Part shown: one piece after another, positions 43,204-51,791 of the stretch
How the letters are laid out: each line of letters begins with the position of its first letter
How positions within the stretch are numbered: the first letter of the stretch is position 1
Assembly: GCA_948473085.1 (NCBI GenBank)
Contig: CAOKWH010000008.1
Location: 22,585 to 86,584, forward strand
Origin: an uncultured Clostridia bacterium
GTDB taxonomy: Bacteria; Bacillota; Clostridia; Oscillospirales; Ruminococcaceae
Reading direction: 5' to 3'
Length of the DNA stretch: 64,000 bases
Notes under the pieces: model-generated
Databases searched by the model: none
What the model saw: only the letters and a program-made list of their open reading frames with translations
Told to the model about the DNA's origin: nothing
Translations under genes and position numbers: made by a program

Positions 43204-43562
43204 ACCTGTTCACCCTTTCTACTATTTTTGCTTAGCCTTTCCCTGCTAAACAGGGGCAGACACAACATTCTATCCTAAAGTATAGCGTAATTTGTCAAAA
43301 AAAGCTATATGTAAAGCGGCTCTTTCCCCCCATAAAACAGCCGTTAAACTGTACAAAAATTTACCTGCAAATTTTAACATCTGTTCAAAACAGCCCGCCA
43401 AGAGGTTGGCGGGCTGTTGACTATACCACAGGCGCAAAGCGCCGCCCAGGTATATTTTTAATAGCCGATATAATTGGCCTTCTTTTTCGGTTGCCCTGCA
43501 AGGGGCGAGAAAAAGTGCTTTTTAGATTTCAGTATCATAACGATTTTATTATTATGATACCA
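43204..43562. other. Intergenic region with hairpins
   Basis: This holds the upstream region of the nucleoside operon: TTGACA at 43298-43293 on the minus strand, with an imperfect -10 nearby (a TATACT at 43284-43279 is too close). Two more inverted repeats are GTATCATAA/TTATGATAC (43532-43560) and an imperfect CTTTTTC/GAAAAAG pair near 43480-43516. No gene or known riboswitch recognised. Confidence 0.45.
43389..43418 (-). terminator. Terminator-like hairpin
   Basis: AACAGCCCGCCAA (43389-43401) and TTGGCGGGCTGTT (43406-43418); the minus strand ends the stem with CTGTTTTG. It probably stops transcripts from the PadR/DUF2812 unit. Confidence 0.7.
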
Positions 43563-44726
43563 TCAAACAAGCTGTTTGGCTGCAATGGCATCCAGTACAT
43601 CGGCATAACCAACTACACCAGGGGTTTCTATCAATGTAATCTCCCAGACAACATTGCCCCTGCGCACAACCAACTCATTCCGCCCCTGATATACTTCGTC
43701 CAAACCGGGATGTGTAATGAAACGATAGTCGCCTGGGGTTTCATTAAAAGTACCATGGTGCAGCAGCGACTGGACAAAGCACGGAGCCAGTTCTTCCTTT
43801 TTCAGCAGAAAAACATCCTGATACATCCAGTATTCCAGCTGGTCTGGCTGAGCCGCCGCCACAAACTCCCGGGTATCCCAATGCCGGGCAAGCAGAGACT
43901 GTTCAAACCGTACCTGGCTCTCCTTATTGTCAATTGATGAGGTTGTGCGCTCCCCCGGAACCCCCAGTTCAGCAAAAGTGAGATAAAGCCCATCCATGCT
44001 GGCGGGCATGGGATAATTCTGAGCCTGCAAAAACTGGCTTAGAACCAATACACTGGCAAGCAGCTCCGATGCAGTGAGCAACATACAGATGCTTCGGTGG
44101 AGGATATCCCTCTTTTGCGGGGCATGGTCGATGGGAATGCCCCTGCTAAGCTGCCGGTAGAGCTTGGCAACCCGCCATAAGCTATACAACGAAAGGTACA
44201 GCAAATCCAGCAGCATTGCCCCAGACAGCAGCAATAAAGCCGTGTTGGATATGAAGGTTGTATACAGTTCGGCTGCCAATCGGCCCAACCCCTGACTGCT
44301 AAAAGATAGATAGAAGAATACCTGTATCCCCACAATTACCAATACCCCAAGCAGTCCCAGCAGATAGCTGCGCCGAAGGCTTTTAAGTGTGGCAGCCTGC
44401 TGCCGGGGATCGCTGTAAAATTCCGGGGCGTCGCTCCCTTCCGGAGCCGAAAAGATATGCAGCAGCCCTCGGCTGGTTATATACTGCCAGCCACAGTCCT
44501 CATAGAGGGCAACCTGTTCCTCCGGCAATGCCGCCGTTTCGTCCAAAAATAGGGGCTGGGACAGTTCAATACGATAGCGCAGTGCCTGGGGCTTGCCTTC
44601 CACAAACCGGCTAAAATAGCCGCCCCGCTTATCCAAAAGCCAGCCGCGGGCCGCCATATCGGCATAAAACTTTTCATTTTCCCCTATGGCAAAGTCCATA
44701 GGATGATGGGCATATTTTTTCTTCAT
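43563..44726 (-). CDS. DUF2812 membrane protein
   Basis: I start at 44726 (MKKKYAHHPMDFAIGENEKF), because GGAGGCAGAGGG precedes it and it overlaps the PadR stop by 4 bases (ATGA). The 387-residue protein has a DUF2812 N-terminal domain (EKFYADMAARGWLLDKRGG, then YRIELSQP and EDCGWQYI) followed by three hydrophobic segments around residues 125-235 and a cytoplasmic or outer C-terminal part. DUF2812 proteins are almost always found with PadR regulators in Firmicutes and are thought to be membrane sensors or envelope stress proteins; the biochemical role is unknown. Translational coupling with PadR supports a regulator-effector pair. Confidence 0.82.
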   Translation of the reverse strand: MKKKYAHHPMDFAIGENEKFYADMAARGWLLDKRGGYFSRFVEGKPQALRYRIELSQPLFLDETAALPEEQVALYEDCGWQYITSRGLLHIFSAPEGSDAPEFYSDPRQQAATLKSLRRSYLLGLLGVLVIVGIQVFFYLSFSSQGLGRLAAELYTTFISNTALLLLSGAMLLDLLYLSLYSLWRVAKLYRQLSRGIPIDHAPQKRDILHRSICMLLTASELLASVLVLSQFLQAQNYPMPASMDGLYLTFAELGVPGERTTSSIDNKESQVRFEQSLLARHWDTREFVAAAQPDQLEYWMYQDVFLLKKEELAPCFVQSLLHHGTFNETPGDYRFITHPGLDEVYQGRNELVVRRGNVVWEITLIETPGVVGYADVLDAIAAKQLV

Positions 44727-45034
44727 CCCTCTGCCTCCTCCAATATTTGGCCGTCCCTGACCAGGCTTTTCAGCCGCTGGTATTCCCAATACAATGCTGC
44801 CTTTCCGCTTTCGGTTATCGCATACACCTTGCGGCGGCCCTGGGCGCCCTCCAGCCTGATATACCCCTCGGTATTCATCCGGGTCAGCACGCCATACAGT
44901 GTTCCCGGCCCCAGCACCAACCTGCCGCCGGACAGCTCCCGAACCTGCTGCATAATACCATAACCATGAATGGGGCGAAGCAGCGCCAACAGAATATAGT
45001 ACATGGCCTCGGTCATTGGTTGTCCTTCCGGCAT
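44723..45034 (-). CDS. PadR family transcriptional regulator
   Basis: The 103-residue protein has GGAGG eight bases before the ATG. It shows the PadR winged HTH: MTEAMYYILLALLRPIHGYG, then IMQQVRELSGGRLVLGPGTLYG and a wing RKVYAITESGKAAL. The short C-terminal helix is the dimer arm of the small PadR-s2 group. It heads a two-gene unit with the DUF2812 gene. A palindrome just upstream (45099-45108) lies between promoter and start codon and is the likely operator for autorepression. Confidence 0.92.
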   Translation of the reverse strand: MPEGQPMTEAMYYILLALLRPIHGYGIMQQVRELSGGRLVLGPGTLYGVLTRMNTEGYIRLEGAQGRRKVYAITESGKAALYWEYQRLKSLVRDGQILEEAEG

Positions 45035-45098
45035 CTGCCCTACCTCCTCTGCCTCTCTAATTCCCCTGGGAAAACCAACTTTCCCCTATTATGCCTAA

Positions 45099-45146
45099 CG
45101 ATATATCGCCTAACATAATAATAGCATATTGCTTTTGACTGTGCAA
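45099..45146 (-). promoter_or_regulatory. PadR promoter with palindromic operator
   Basis: On the minus strand TTGCAC (45146-45141), 17 bases, TATTAT (45123-45118). Ten bases further on is the perfect palindrome CGATATATCG (45099-45108), flanked by matching TTAGG/CCTAA half-sites, consistent with a PadR-type site over the start of transcription. The rest of 45035-45378 is AT-rich without a gene. Confidence 0.65.
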
Positions 45147-45320
45147 GGTGCAAATGGTATAACTTTTTTCAAAAAACCTCCACCTTTCGCCTGGACAAAG
45201 AAATCTTGAAAAAGTGTTTCTTTAGACAGAAACATTCAAGTTGAACGAACATCGGCCCTTTCAAAAGAAGTTATCAAATATCGTAAAACAAACTGCTCTT
45301 TCTTGCCCATATCCAAAAAG

Positions 45321-45353
45321 AAAACACATTCCTTCAATAGGAATGTGTTTTTT
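45321..45353. terminator. Bidirectional terminator
   Basis: AAACACATTCC (45322-45332) and GGAATGTGTTT (45340-45350) with T runs on both strands; it ends the thioesterase transcript. Confidence 0.8.
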
Positions 45354-45378
45354 GATAAAAAGCCCAGCGGCTATTAAA

Positions 45379-45768
45379 CTACTGATCCAATTTATCGTAT
45401 GCGCCCTGTTCAAAGCGGTCCTTCGTTACAATAATGCGCAGGTGCTCGCCTTTGCCAATCAGGCCTGCTTCGTCGTAGGCTTCGATGGAAAACTTCACCT
45501 TTTTGCCGTCCACTTCGGTGATGGTAGCAACGGCGCGCACCTCCATTCCCACCGGGGTGGCGGCCACATGGGAACTGCAGATATTTCCACCCACCGAGGT
45601 TTTACCCTCATCCAAAAACTGGGCCAGACACTGGGCGGCGGCACCCTCCATCAAAGCCATCATCATGGGGGTAGCAAATACCCGAACATCCCCGCTGCCC
45701 ACAGCCAAAGCTGTGTCCTCCTCGGTCACCCTTGTTTTTCGTTCAAAACTTGTACCTACCTGCATCAT
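45379..45768 (-). CDS. Hotdog-fold thioesterase (FlK-like)
   Basis: The 129-residue protein has AAGGAAG upstream. It opens with VGTSFERKTRVTEEDTA and carries ATPMMMALMEGAAAQCLA (about 32-49) and HVAATPVGMEVRAVATIT (about 67-84), matching the FlK/fluoroacetyl-CoA thioesterase group. In FlK the Thr, Glu and His of these segments make the active site; here Thr33, Glu41 and His67 line up plausibly. It would hydrolyse a short acyl-CoA in the cytoplasm. Many gut Firmicutes carry such enzymes with no fluoroacetate link. It is a single-gene unit with a promoter (45851-45878) inside the end of clpC. Confidence 0.88.
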   Translation of the reverse strand: MMQVGTSFERKTRVTEEDTALAVGSGDVRVFATPMMMALMEGAAAQCLAQFLDEGKTSVGGNICSSHVAATPVGMEVRAVATITEVDGKKVKFSIEAYDEAGLIGKGEHLRIIVTKDRFEQGAYDKLDQ

Positions 45769-45850
45769 TTCATTCTTCCTTTCAGTCCCACCGCGGTATA
45801 CCGGGGCAGATAAAAAATTTTAAACAGGTTTTTCCTGTCTGATACTCCCT

Positions 45851-45878
45851 ATTATACAGGTGATGCAACAAAAATCAA
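45851..45878 (-). promoter_or_regulatory. Promoter of the thioesterase gene
   Basis: Minus strand: TTGATT (45878-45873), 16-base spacer, TATAAT (45856-45851). It overlaps the stop codon of clpC at 45875. Confidence 0.6.
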
Positions 45879-48310
45879 TGGATTTTTTCAAACCGGGTTT
45901 CCCCCTCCCGCCGCAGGCAGCGCACAGGTCCCTGGGGCAGAGTGCCCCGCAGGCTGGCATCGGCCAGAGGCTCCTCTATCAGCCGGCGGATAGCCCGTTT
46001 AATGGGCCGGGCGCCATACAGCTTGGTTTCCTCTCCGGCCAACAGCTCAGCAAAGATACTTTCGTCATATTCCAGTTCGCTGCCCAGTTCCCGGCCGCGT
46101 TGGGTAAGTTCTTGCAGCTGCTTTTCTGCAATCTGCCGCAGGTCGGCCTGATTCAGCGTATCAAATACGACTATCTGATCCACCCGGTTGATAAATTCCG
46201 GCCGGAAGCTGTTTTTCAGCTCCCCCAGAACATGGCGGCGGATGTTCTCCCGGCGGTTTTTCTCCTCTACCGCGCCATCGCCAAAGCCCAGCGGCTTTTT
46301 ATCAGTGATATATTTGGCTCCTATATTGGAGGTCATAATAATAAGGGTATTTTTAAAGCTGACCTTCCGGCCAGTGGAATCGGTTAAAACACCATCCTCC
46401 AAAATTTGCAGCAGCAGGTTGAACACATCTGGATGGGCCTTTTCCATCTCATCAAACAGCAGGACACAGTAGGGCCGGCGGCGCACCTGCTCGGTAAGCT
46501 GTCCGCCCTCATCATATCCCACATAACCAGGGGGCGGGCCAATCAGCCGGGATACTGAATGCTTTTCCATATACTCGGACATATCCAGCCGAATCAGCGC
46601 CTTTTCGGTGCCGAACAGCTGCTGGGCCAGCGCCCGGGAAAGCTCGGTTTTTCCTACGCCGGTGGGGCCCAGAAAGATAAAAGAGCCAATGGGCCTTCCA
46701 GGATCCCCCAGGCCGACCCTACCCCGACGCACGGCATTGGCCACAGTGCTTACAGCCTCTTCCTGGCCAACAATGCTCCGGTGCAGTTCCTGCTCCAGGC
46801 CAATCAGCTGGCGGCTCATCTCCTCATCCAGCTTTTTTACATCAATGCCGGTGGCCACAGTCACCACCTCGGCCACATCATCGGCTGTAAGGGATGGATA
46901 CTCCCCGCTTTCGCCCAGGGCGTCATATCCGGCTATCTGTTCCATGAGCGCCAGCTCCTGGTCCCGCAGGCTGGCTGCCCATTCAAAATCCTGGCGGGAA
47001 ACCGCTGCTGTCTTTTGCTCTGCCAGTTCCCGTAGGCGCTCCCGCAGTTCCAGTTGCTGCCTGGGGGAGGAAAAGGCTTCCAGCCGCACCTTGCTGGCAG
47101 CCTCATCCAGCAGGTCGATGGCCTTATCCGGCAGCAGGCGGTCGTTGACATACCGCGCGGACAGGCGCACGGCGGCCTGTATGGCCTCATCAGTAATTTG
47201 AATGTGGTGGTGCCGCTCGTACTTATCCCGCAGTCCTGTGAGAATTTCAATGGCATATTCCTCACTGGGTTCCTCCACCATCACACTTTGAAAGCGGCGC
47301 TCCAAGGCGCTGTCCTTTTCAATATAGCGGCGATATTCGTCCAGCGTGGTGGCGCCTATCAGTTGAAGTTCCCCCCGGGACAGGGGCGGTTTGAGGATAT
47401 TGGAGGCATCAATGGCCCCCTCGGCAGCCCCCACCCCAACAATATTGTGCAGCTCATCAATAAACAGGATCACATTACCGGCGGCGGCCACCTCGGCCAG
47501 CACGGCCTTGACCCGATCCTCAAAGTCCCCCCGGTATTTGGTACCAGCCACCATTGAAGTTAAATCCAGTGAAACAAGGCGTTTTCCCAGCAATCCATCC
47601 GGTACATCCCCAGCGGCAATGCGGCAGGCCAACGCCTCCGCCACTGCTGTTTTTCCCACCCCCGCCTCGCCAATCAGGCAGGGATTGTTCTTGGTTCGGC
47701 GGCAAAGGATGCGCATTACCCGGTCCAGCTCCTGCTCCCGGCCAATTACCGGGTCAATCTTGCCGGCGGCAGCCAGCTCGGTGAGGTCTTTGGAGTATTT
47801 ATCCAGGGTTTGGGTTCGGGGAGATTTCCCGGCAGTGCGGCCGGGCCGGCGTTCGCCATACTGCATGGCTTCACCCCCCAGGGCATCGCTGACAATGCGG
47901 GAAAGCTCCTTCTCACTCACGCCCATTTCGGTTAAAAACTTCAGCGCATAGCTCTCCCGTTCTGCCAGCAGAGCAAGCAAAATATGCTCTGTACCGGCCA
48001 AGGCGCAGCCACTGCGTTTGGCATCCTCCGCGGCCCGCTCCAGGATACGCCTGCCCCTGGGTGTAAAATCCTTGGGGGAAAGGGCTACAGGGCTGCCCCG
48101 GCCAATGTTTTGCACCAGCAGGGTGCTCAGCTGCCCTGCCGAAATATTTTTGGCCTGCAGGGCGCAGTAGGCCACGCCGCTGCCCTCCCCGGCCAGCCCC
48201 CACAACAGGTGTTCGCTGCCCACATAGGTATGCCCCAATTCGCCGGAAATTTGTATTGCAAGGTTAATGGCGGTATTCGCCTTTGGTGTAAAATTGCCAA
48301 AACGGAACAT
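45875..48310 (-). CDS. clpC: ClpC-type AAA+ ATPase, unfoldase of the Clp protease
   Basis: The 811-residue product is a class I Clp/Hsp100 protein. It has the double Clp-N domain (about 1-145), a first AAA module with GEAGVGKTA (about 210), a middle region containing a UVR-like helix (VSRQDFEWAASLRDQELALM, about 430) and a second AAA module with GPTGVGKTE (about 550), followed by the D2 small domain. The UVR region and overall length match ClpC rather than ClpA or ClpB. It would unfold proteins for ClpP. GGGGAGAG precedes the ATG. The usual ctsR-mcsA-mcsB partners are absent, and a CtsR box was not found, so control differs from Bacillus. Confidence 0.93.
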   Translation of the reverse strand: MFRFGNFTPKANTAINLAIQISGELGHTYVGSEHLLWGLAGEGSGVAYCALQAKNISAGQLSTLLVQNIGRGSPVALSPKDFTPRGRRILERAAEDAKRSGCALAGTEHILLALLAERESYALKFLTEMGVSEKELSRIVSDALGGEAMQYGERRPGRTAGKSPRTQTLDKYSKDLTELAAAGKIDPVIGREQELDRVMRILCRRTKNNPCLIGEAGVGKTAVAEALACRIAAGDVPDGLLGKRLVSLDLTSMVAGTKYRGDFEDRVKAVLAEVAAAGNVILFIDELHNIVGVGAAEGAIDASNILKPPLSRGELQLIGATTLDEYRRYIEKDSALERRFQSVMVEEPSEEYAIEILTGLRDKYERHHHIQITDEAIQAAVRLSARYVNDRLLPDKAIDLLDEAASKVRLEAFSSPRQQLELRERLRELAEQKTAAVSRQDFEWAASLRDQELALMEQIAGYDALGESGEYPSLTADDVAEVVTVATGIDVKKLDEEMSRQLIGLEQELHRSIVGQEEAVSTVANAVRRGRVGLGDPGRPIGSFIFLGPTGVGKTELSRALAQQLFGTEKALIRLDMSEYMEKHSVSRLIGPPPGYVGYDEGGQLTEQVRRRPYCVLLFDEMEKAHPDVFNLLLQILEDGVLTDSTGRKVSFKNTLIIMTSNIGAKYITDKKPLGFGDGAVEEKNRRENIRRHVLGELKNSFRPEFINRVDQIVVFDTLNQADLRQIAEKQLQELTQRGRELGSELEYDESIFAELLAGEETKLYGARPIKRAIRRLIEEPLADASLRGTLPQGPVRCLRREGETRFEKIH

Positions 48311-48477
48311 GATAAAACACTCTCCCCAGTCGGATTCTCTGGCAGTATCAACTACCCTTATAATATTGACCGTGGTTATTTTATTATTCCGGCAAAGGCC
48401 GGTTATTGCTGCAACTTTTTATGGGACAAACAATATATGTATGACTACTATTGTTTATACCTGTTTACTCTGCAAAA

Positions 48478-48510
48478 AATGCAGGCCCTGCCAAAGCAGA
48501 GCCTGCACAA
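48478..48510 (-). terminator. Terminator of the TPR-DUF4261 operon
   Basis: TGCAGGC (48480-48486) and GCCTGCA (48501-48507); on the minus strand the stem is followed by TTTTTT. Confidence 0.75.
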
Positions 48511-48558
48511 TTTTTTACAGCCATCCGGCAATCTTCCAAAGGGGTCCAGCAAATCCCC

Positions 48559-49335
48559 TTACTCCTCCGGGTAGCCAATTTTCAGCGTCTGGCCATCCAG
48601 GGCTACACCGTCGCTTAAAGTGATGGGCAGCTTTTGCTCCTCGGAAAAACCAATCGTTTCCCCATCCTGGAGAACGGCGTCATAGCCGATGACATAGTTG
48701 ATAATATCCGCCAAAAAGCCCAGCATCTCAGCAGGTTGGGCATTGGCGTTCAGCACCTCTATCTCAGTTTTCCCAAAAGCAGTCAGGCCATAGGTGTAGC
48801 CGCAAAAGCCCTTCTCTCCGGGATACAGGCCCAGGTAAACCCAGTCCAGCAGCGGCAGCTCTCCAGCGTGCAGCAGTTCCGCCTCCTGCATATAAAACGA
48901 GGGTTCAAACACTGTACCGGTGGTGTAGATGCCCAGCGCCCCCTGCTGTTTACAGCAGCTGTAAACCAGTTTGGTAAGCAGGGTGGCTGCCTGCACCGGC
49001 CCCTGCCCCAGCGGAAGCACCGCCGCCATAATATGCGCCTGATGCTTGGAAGTTTGGGCCACAGCTTCCCGCCATAGGTAGTTATTTTGGGCGTTGTGCT
49101 CCGCCTCCTGGTCCGGCACTGGCGCTTTCATCAGGCCAGCTGTGAGCATACAGTTCTCCTGCTCAAACACCAGTGTTTCCCCGGTGGGATCGGCGTCGTT
49201 TGGCCCGCACTGGATGCCCCAGTCGGCCAGCAGGTCGGCCTGCAGCTTTTTTATATCCCAATTAGGCTGCTCCAACAGAACAAAGGCCACGAAAGGGCCG
49301 CACTTTTTCTCCTGCTCCTGTGTTTCCTGATTCAT
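48559..49335 (-). CDS. DUF4261 domain protein
   Basis: The 258-residue cytoplasmic protein is the last gene of a three-gene operon. It shows FVAFVLLEQPNWDIKKLQ at the front, then HIMAAVLPLGQGPVQAATL and, near 185, GYTYGLTAFGKTEIEVLNA. These match the DUF4261 group, whose role is unknown. There is no signal peptide or TM helix. GAGGAAG precedes the ATG, and the gap to the gene before is 24 bases. DUF4261 proteins are often near SUKH or TPR-type genes in Clostridia, so the trio may form one complex. That is inference only. Confidence 0.72.
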   Translation of the reverse strand: MNQETQEQEKKCGPFVAFVLLEQPNWDIKKLQADLLADWGIQCGPNDADPTGETLVFEQENCMLTAGLMKAPVPDQEAEHNAQNNYLWREAVAQTSKHQAHIMAAVLPLGQGPVQAATLLTKLVYSCCKQQGALGIYTTGTVFEPSFYMQEAELLHAGELPLLDWVYLGLYPGEKGFCGYTYGLTAFGKTEIEVLNANAQPAEMLGFLADIINYVIGYDAVLQDGETIGFSEEQKLPITLSDGVALDGQTLKIGYPEE

Positions 49336-49359
49336 TTTTCCCGCTTCCTCTCCATTATT

Positions 49360-50130
49360 TTAATAATCCAGCAAAATGGGCACCTGATGTTCCAGCGAAT
49401 AGCGGGCAGCCTTGTAGAAAATACAAAAGGCAAATTTGGCCAGCGATTCAGTATTGTATACGGTGTGCTCCTGTACCTCTCCAAGCGTTCCATCCTTGGC
49501 AATCGCCGCATCAGTAGGGTATCCCTCGGTTCTATCCCAGTTTAAAAATTCCTCCTCCGGCGCATTCCAGCCGTTGGAGTTTATCCAACCCAGTTCTGCC
49601 AGCAGCATGCCAGCTGTGGACATGGGCACCTGGTTCTGGGCAGGATTTTGAGCAGTAAAGGTAAAACAGTCCTGAATAGGCAGCCACAGCTCAGTGCCTG
49701 TATACAGCGACCACTGGGCCTTTTCATCCCCATAGGCCCGTTGTATCAGCGGTTCCTGGTTAAAGTCCCAGTGCTTTTCCACCGTTTTAGGGAAGGGTTC
49801 TCTATAGAGCAGGGAGGCCCCATACACCATCAGCGCGCCCAGGGCAGGCCAATCGGGCTTATCGGTGTAATAAGCCTTTTCGTTATCCTCCGGCCAGGGC
49901 TGATAGGGCTCGACGCCCTCTGGCGTTACGGCTTTGGTAATCCAGTCCCGCCAGCCGCAGACAATTTCCATCACATCGGCCAGCGGCAGTTCCTCCTCTT
50001 CCACCTGTTCCCCATTGGGGGAAATGCGGTTGAAGCCGTAGCCATTTTCCTCTGCCCACTGCTGAACAACCGTTTTCCAGTTGTGGGCATAGTACCGGGT
50101 TAAAGTTCCAGCGTAAATATCCAGTCCCAT
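49360..50130 (-). CDS. Unknown cytoplasmic protein of the TPR-DUF4261 operon
   Basis: The 256-residue protein begins MGLDIYAGTLTRYYAHNWKT, a start seen in small proteins of unknown function that carry a metal-free alpha-beta fold. It is rich in Trp, Tyr and Asp/Glu with no hydrophobic segment, so it is soluble. GGAG lies upstream, and the start follows the TPR gene stop by 3 bases. I cannot place it in a family. Its acidic, aromatic makeup and gene position suggest it binds one of the two neighbours. Confidence 0.65.
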   Translation of the reverse strand: MGLDIYAGTLTRYYAHNWKTVVQQWAEENGYGFNRISPNGEQVEEEELPLADVMEIVCGWRDWITKAVTPEGVEPYQPWPEDNEKAYYTDKPDWPALGALMVYGASLLYREPFPKTVEKHWDFNQEPLIQRAYGDEKAQWSLYTGTELWLPIQDCFTFTAQNPAQNQVPMSTAGMLLAELGWINSNGWNAPEEEFLNWDRTEGYPTDAAIAKDGTLGEVQEHTVYNTESLAKFAFCIFYKAARYSLEHQVPILLDY

Positions 50131-50133
50131 ATC

Positions 50134-51594
50134 CTATTCTCCTCTTTTCAGTATTACACCGCCCACATCCCGGCGAAAGCTGTGAAAACCCACAGCGGGA
50201 TAGGGCAGATTTTGAAATACTTCCACAGCGGCATCAAGCACCTTGCGCAGGTCCCAGGCAATAAAATCCAGGTAGCTGTAGTCGCCTCCGCTGGCTCCGC
50301 CAATAAAGGTGATGTCGCTGCCAATGGCGGCCTCCAATGCCTGCTGGGCCTGGTCCCGGCGCTCCAGCAAATCCTCTTTGGCAATCCCCTCAAAGTCCAT
50401 AAAGAAAAACCCGGGAACGGCGCCATCGGCGTGATATTCGTTCATAATCCCCTCTTCGCCGGAGAGGTACTCCCTCACCAACGGCGTCAGGGTGGTAATA
50501 CCAACATAGCAGTCCTCCCGCAGGTACCACTCCTCCCGGTTGGCAGGCGGATTCAAGGAATAGCCTGTGTACCACTCGCAGACCTTTTCCGGCGTCAGTT
50601 CCAAATATTTCTGTCCAAAGTGCTTTTGCAGCAGGGCATCCAGCTGCGAGAGGAGGATGCTTCCCGCCGGCGGTGTGGCTACCACTTCAAATCCATCAAT
50701 ATAGCGGATGGCCGCCAGCTCCCCCAGAGCCTGGTCACAGAGGATGGAAAGGATGTTGTACACCACGCCCTCGTTGGCTTGGAGCAGATGTCCCAGCTTC
50801 TCACAGCAGAGGGTCAGGGCAACTCTATTTTCCATAAAGGTGGCCAGCACCTGCACATCCTCGGCAGTGACCTCCTCCCCGGCCATACGCAAACCAAAGC
50901 CCTGATTTTTTTGCCGGCCAACCAGAATGTTCCAGTGTTGCTGCACCTCTGCCGGCGCCTGACTGGCAAAATAAACCAACTTAAACAGGGTGCTGCGCAT
51001 CCCCTCAGGGGTAAGGATAAGCTCATACTTCTGCTTTTGGGTGCTGTAGCCCAGTTCAAAGCTAACCTCCCGGAAAGCGCTCGAAAGCAGGCTGTTGCAT
51101 TTTTCCACAATGGCTTCGCTGTCCCCGCCATCAATGGCGTTGCGCAGCTCCCCTTCTCCCGCTAAAAAGTCCTGCCAACACCGGGCAGTACGGGCAGCAA
51201 AGGAAGCTATCTGCACCGGCAGGGCCAGGCTTTCCTGGCACTTCTGGATGAGTTCCAATGTATCGGCATCCCCGGGGAGCAGTTCCAGCGCCTTTTCAAA
51301 AAAGGGCAGCGCCAAATCCTCCCGATCCAGGTAGTAGTAGGAAAAACCCAGCCGGTAATTCCAGTTGTGGTTGGTTTCCTCAAGTTCCTCCCGAACCGAG
51401 AGCAGCAAATCCGCTGCCTTTTGAAACAGACCATACTCGCCAACCGTGCCCAAATTGTTGTATGCCCGGGCCAGCTGGCTGACAAGCTCCGGTGTTATTT
51501 GTTCCTGCGGCAGTGATTCAATGGTATCAATAATCAGTTGATATTTGTTTTCTTCATGCCAGTGCTCCAACCTGGCCAACAGCTGTTGATCCAT
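50134..51594 (-). CDS. TPR-repeat protein heading a three-gene operon
   Basis: The 486-residue protein starts with GAGGTG upstream of the ATG. Its first 130 residues are tetratricopeptide-like repeats (QLARAYNNLGTVGEYGLFQKA, then RLGFSYYYLDREDLALPFFE, where aromatic and Ala positions recur every 34 residues). The remaining 350 residues are a separate soluble domain, with EWYTGYSLNPPANREEWYL and GASGGDYSYLDFIAWDLRK, that I cannot name. TPR parts generally hold protein partners. It leads the operon with its own promoter (51690-51718). Confidence 0.72.
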   Translation of the reverse strand: MDQQLLARLEHWHEENKYQLIIDTIESLPQEQITPELVSQLARAYNNLGTVGEYGLFQKAADLLLSVREELEETNHNWNYRLGFSYYYLDREDLALPFFEKALELLPGDADTLELIQKCQESLALPVQIASFAARTARCWQDFLAGEGELRNAIDGGDSEAIVEKCNSLLSSAFREVSFELGYSTQKQKYELILTPEGMRSTLFKLVYFASQAPAEVQQHWNILVGRQKNQGFGLRMAGEEVTAEDVQVLATFMENRVALTLCCEKLGHLLQANEGVVYNILSILCDQALGELAAIRYIDGFEVVATPPAGSILLSQLDALLQKHFGQKYLELTPEKVCEWYTGYSLNPPANREEWYLREDCYVGITTLTPLVREYLSGEEGIMNEYHADGAVPGFFFMDFEGIAKEDLLERRDQAQQALEAAIGSDITFIGGASGGDYSYLDFIAWDLRKVLDAAVEVFQNLPYPAVGFHSFRRDVGGVILKRGE

Positions 51595-51689
51595 AGTACA
51601 CCTCTTTCTTAAAGAATATACAGTTCCGTCTGTCAGAGAATGTGCAACCGGTAAAACTGCACGCTCCCCTGTAAACCAATGCTACTGTC

Positions 51690-51718
51690 AGTATAATACA
51701 GAAACAGCTGTTTTTCAA
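51690..51718 (-). promoter_or_regulatory. Promoter of the TPR-DUF4261 operon
   Basis: Minus strand: TTGAAA (51718-51713), 17-base spacer, TATACT (51695-51690), about 95 bases before the start codon. Confidence 0.7.
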
Positions 51719-51741
51719 TAAAAAAACAGCCCGATTCCATG

Positions 51742-51769
51742 AAAAAAGGGGCGGCAAAAGCCACCCCTT
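51742..51769 (-). terminator. Terminator of the glutaredoxin-like gene
   Basis: On the minus strand GGGGTGGC and GCCGCCCC pair around TTTT, followed by a T run. Confidence 0.8.
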
Positions 51770-51791
51770 GCAGAAGTATGCACTATGTGTT

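Noticed and set aside
48311..48420. CtsR box before clpC
   Set aside because: A GGTCAA stretch is present but the tandem heptad needed for CtsR binding is not.
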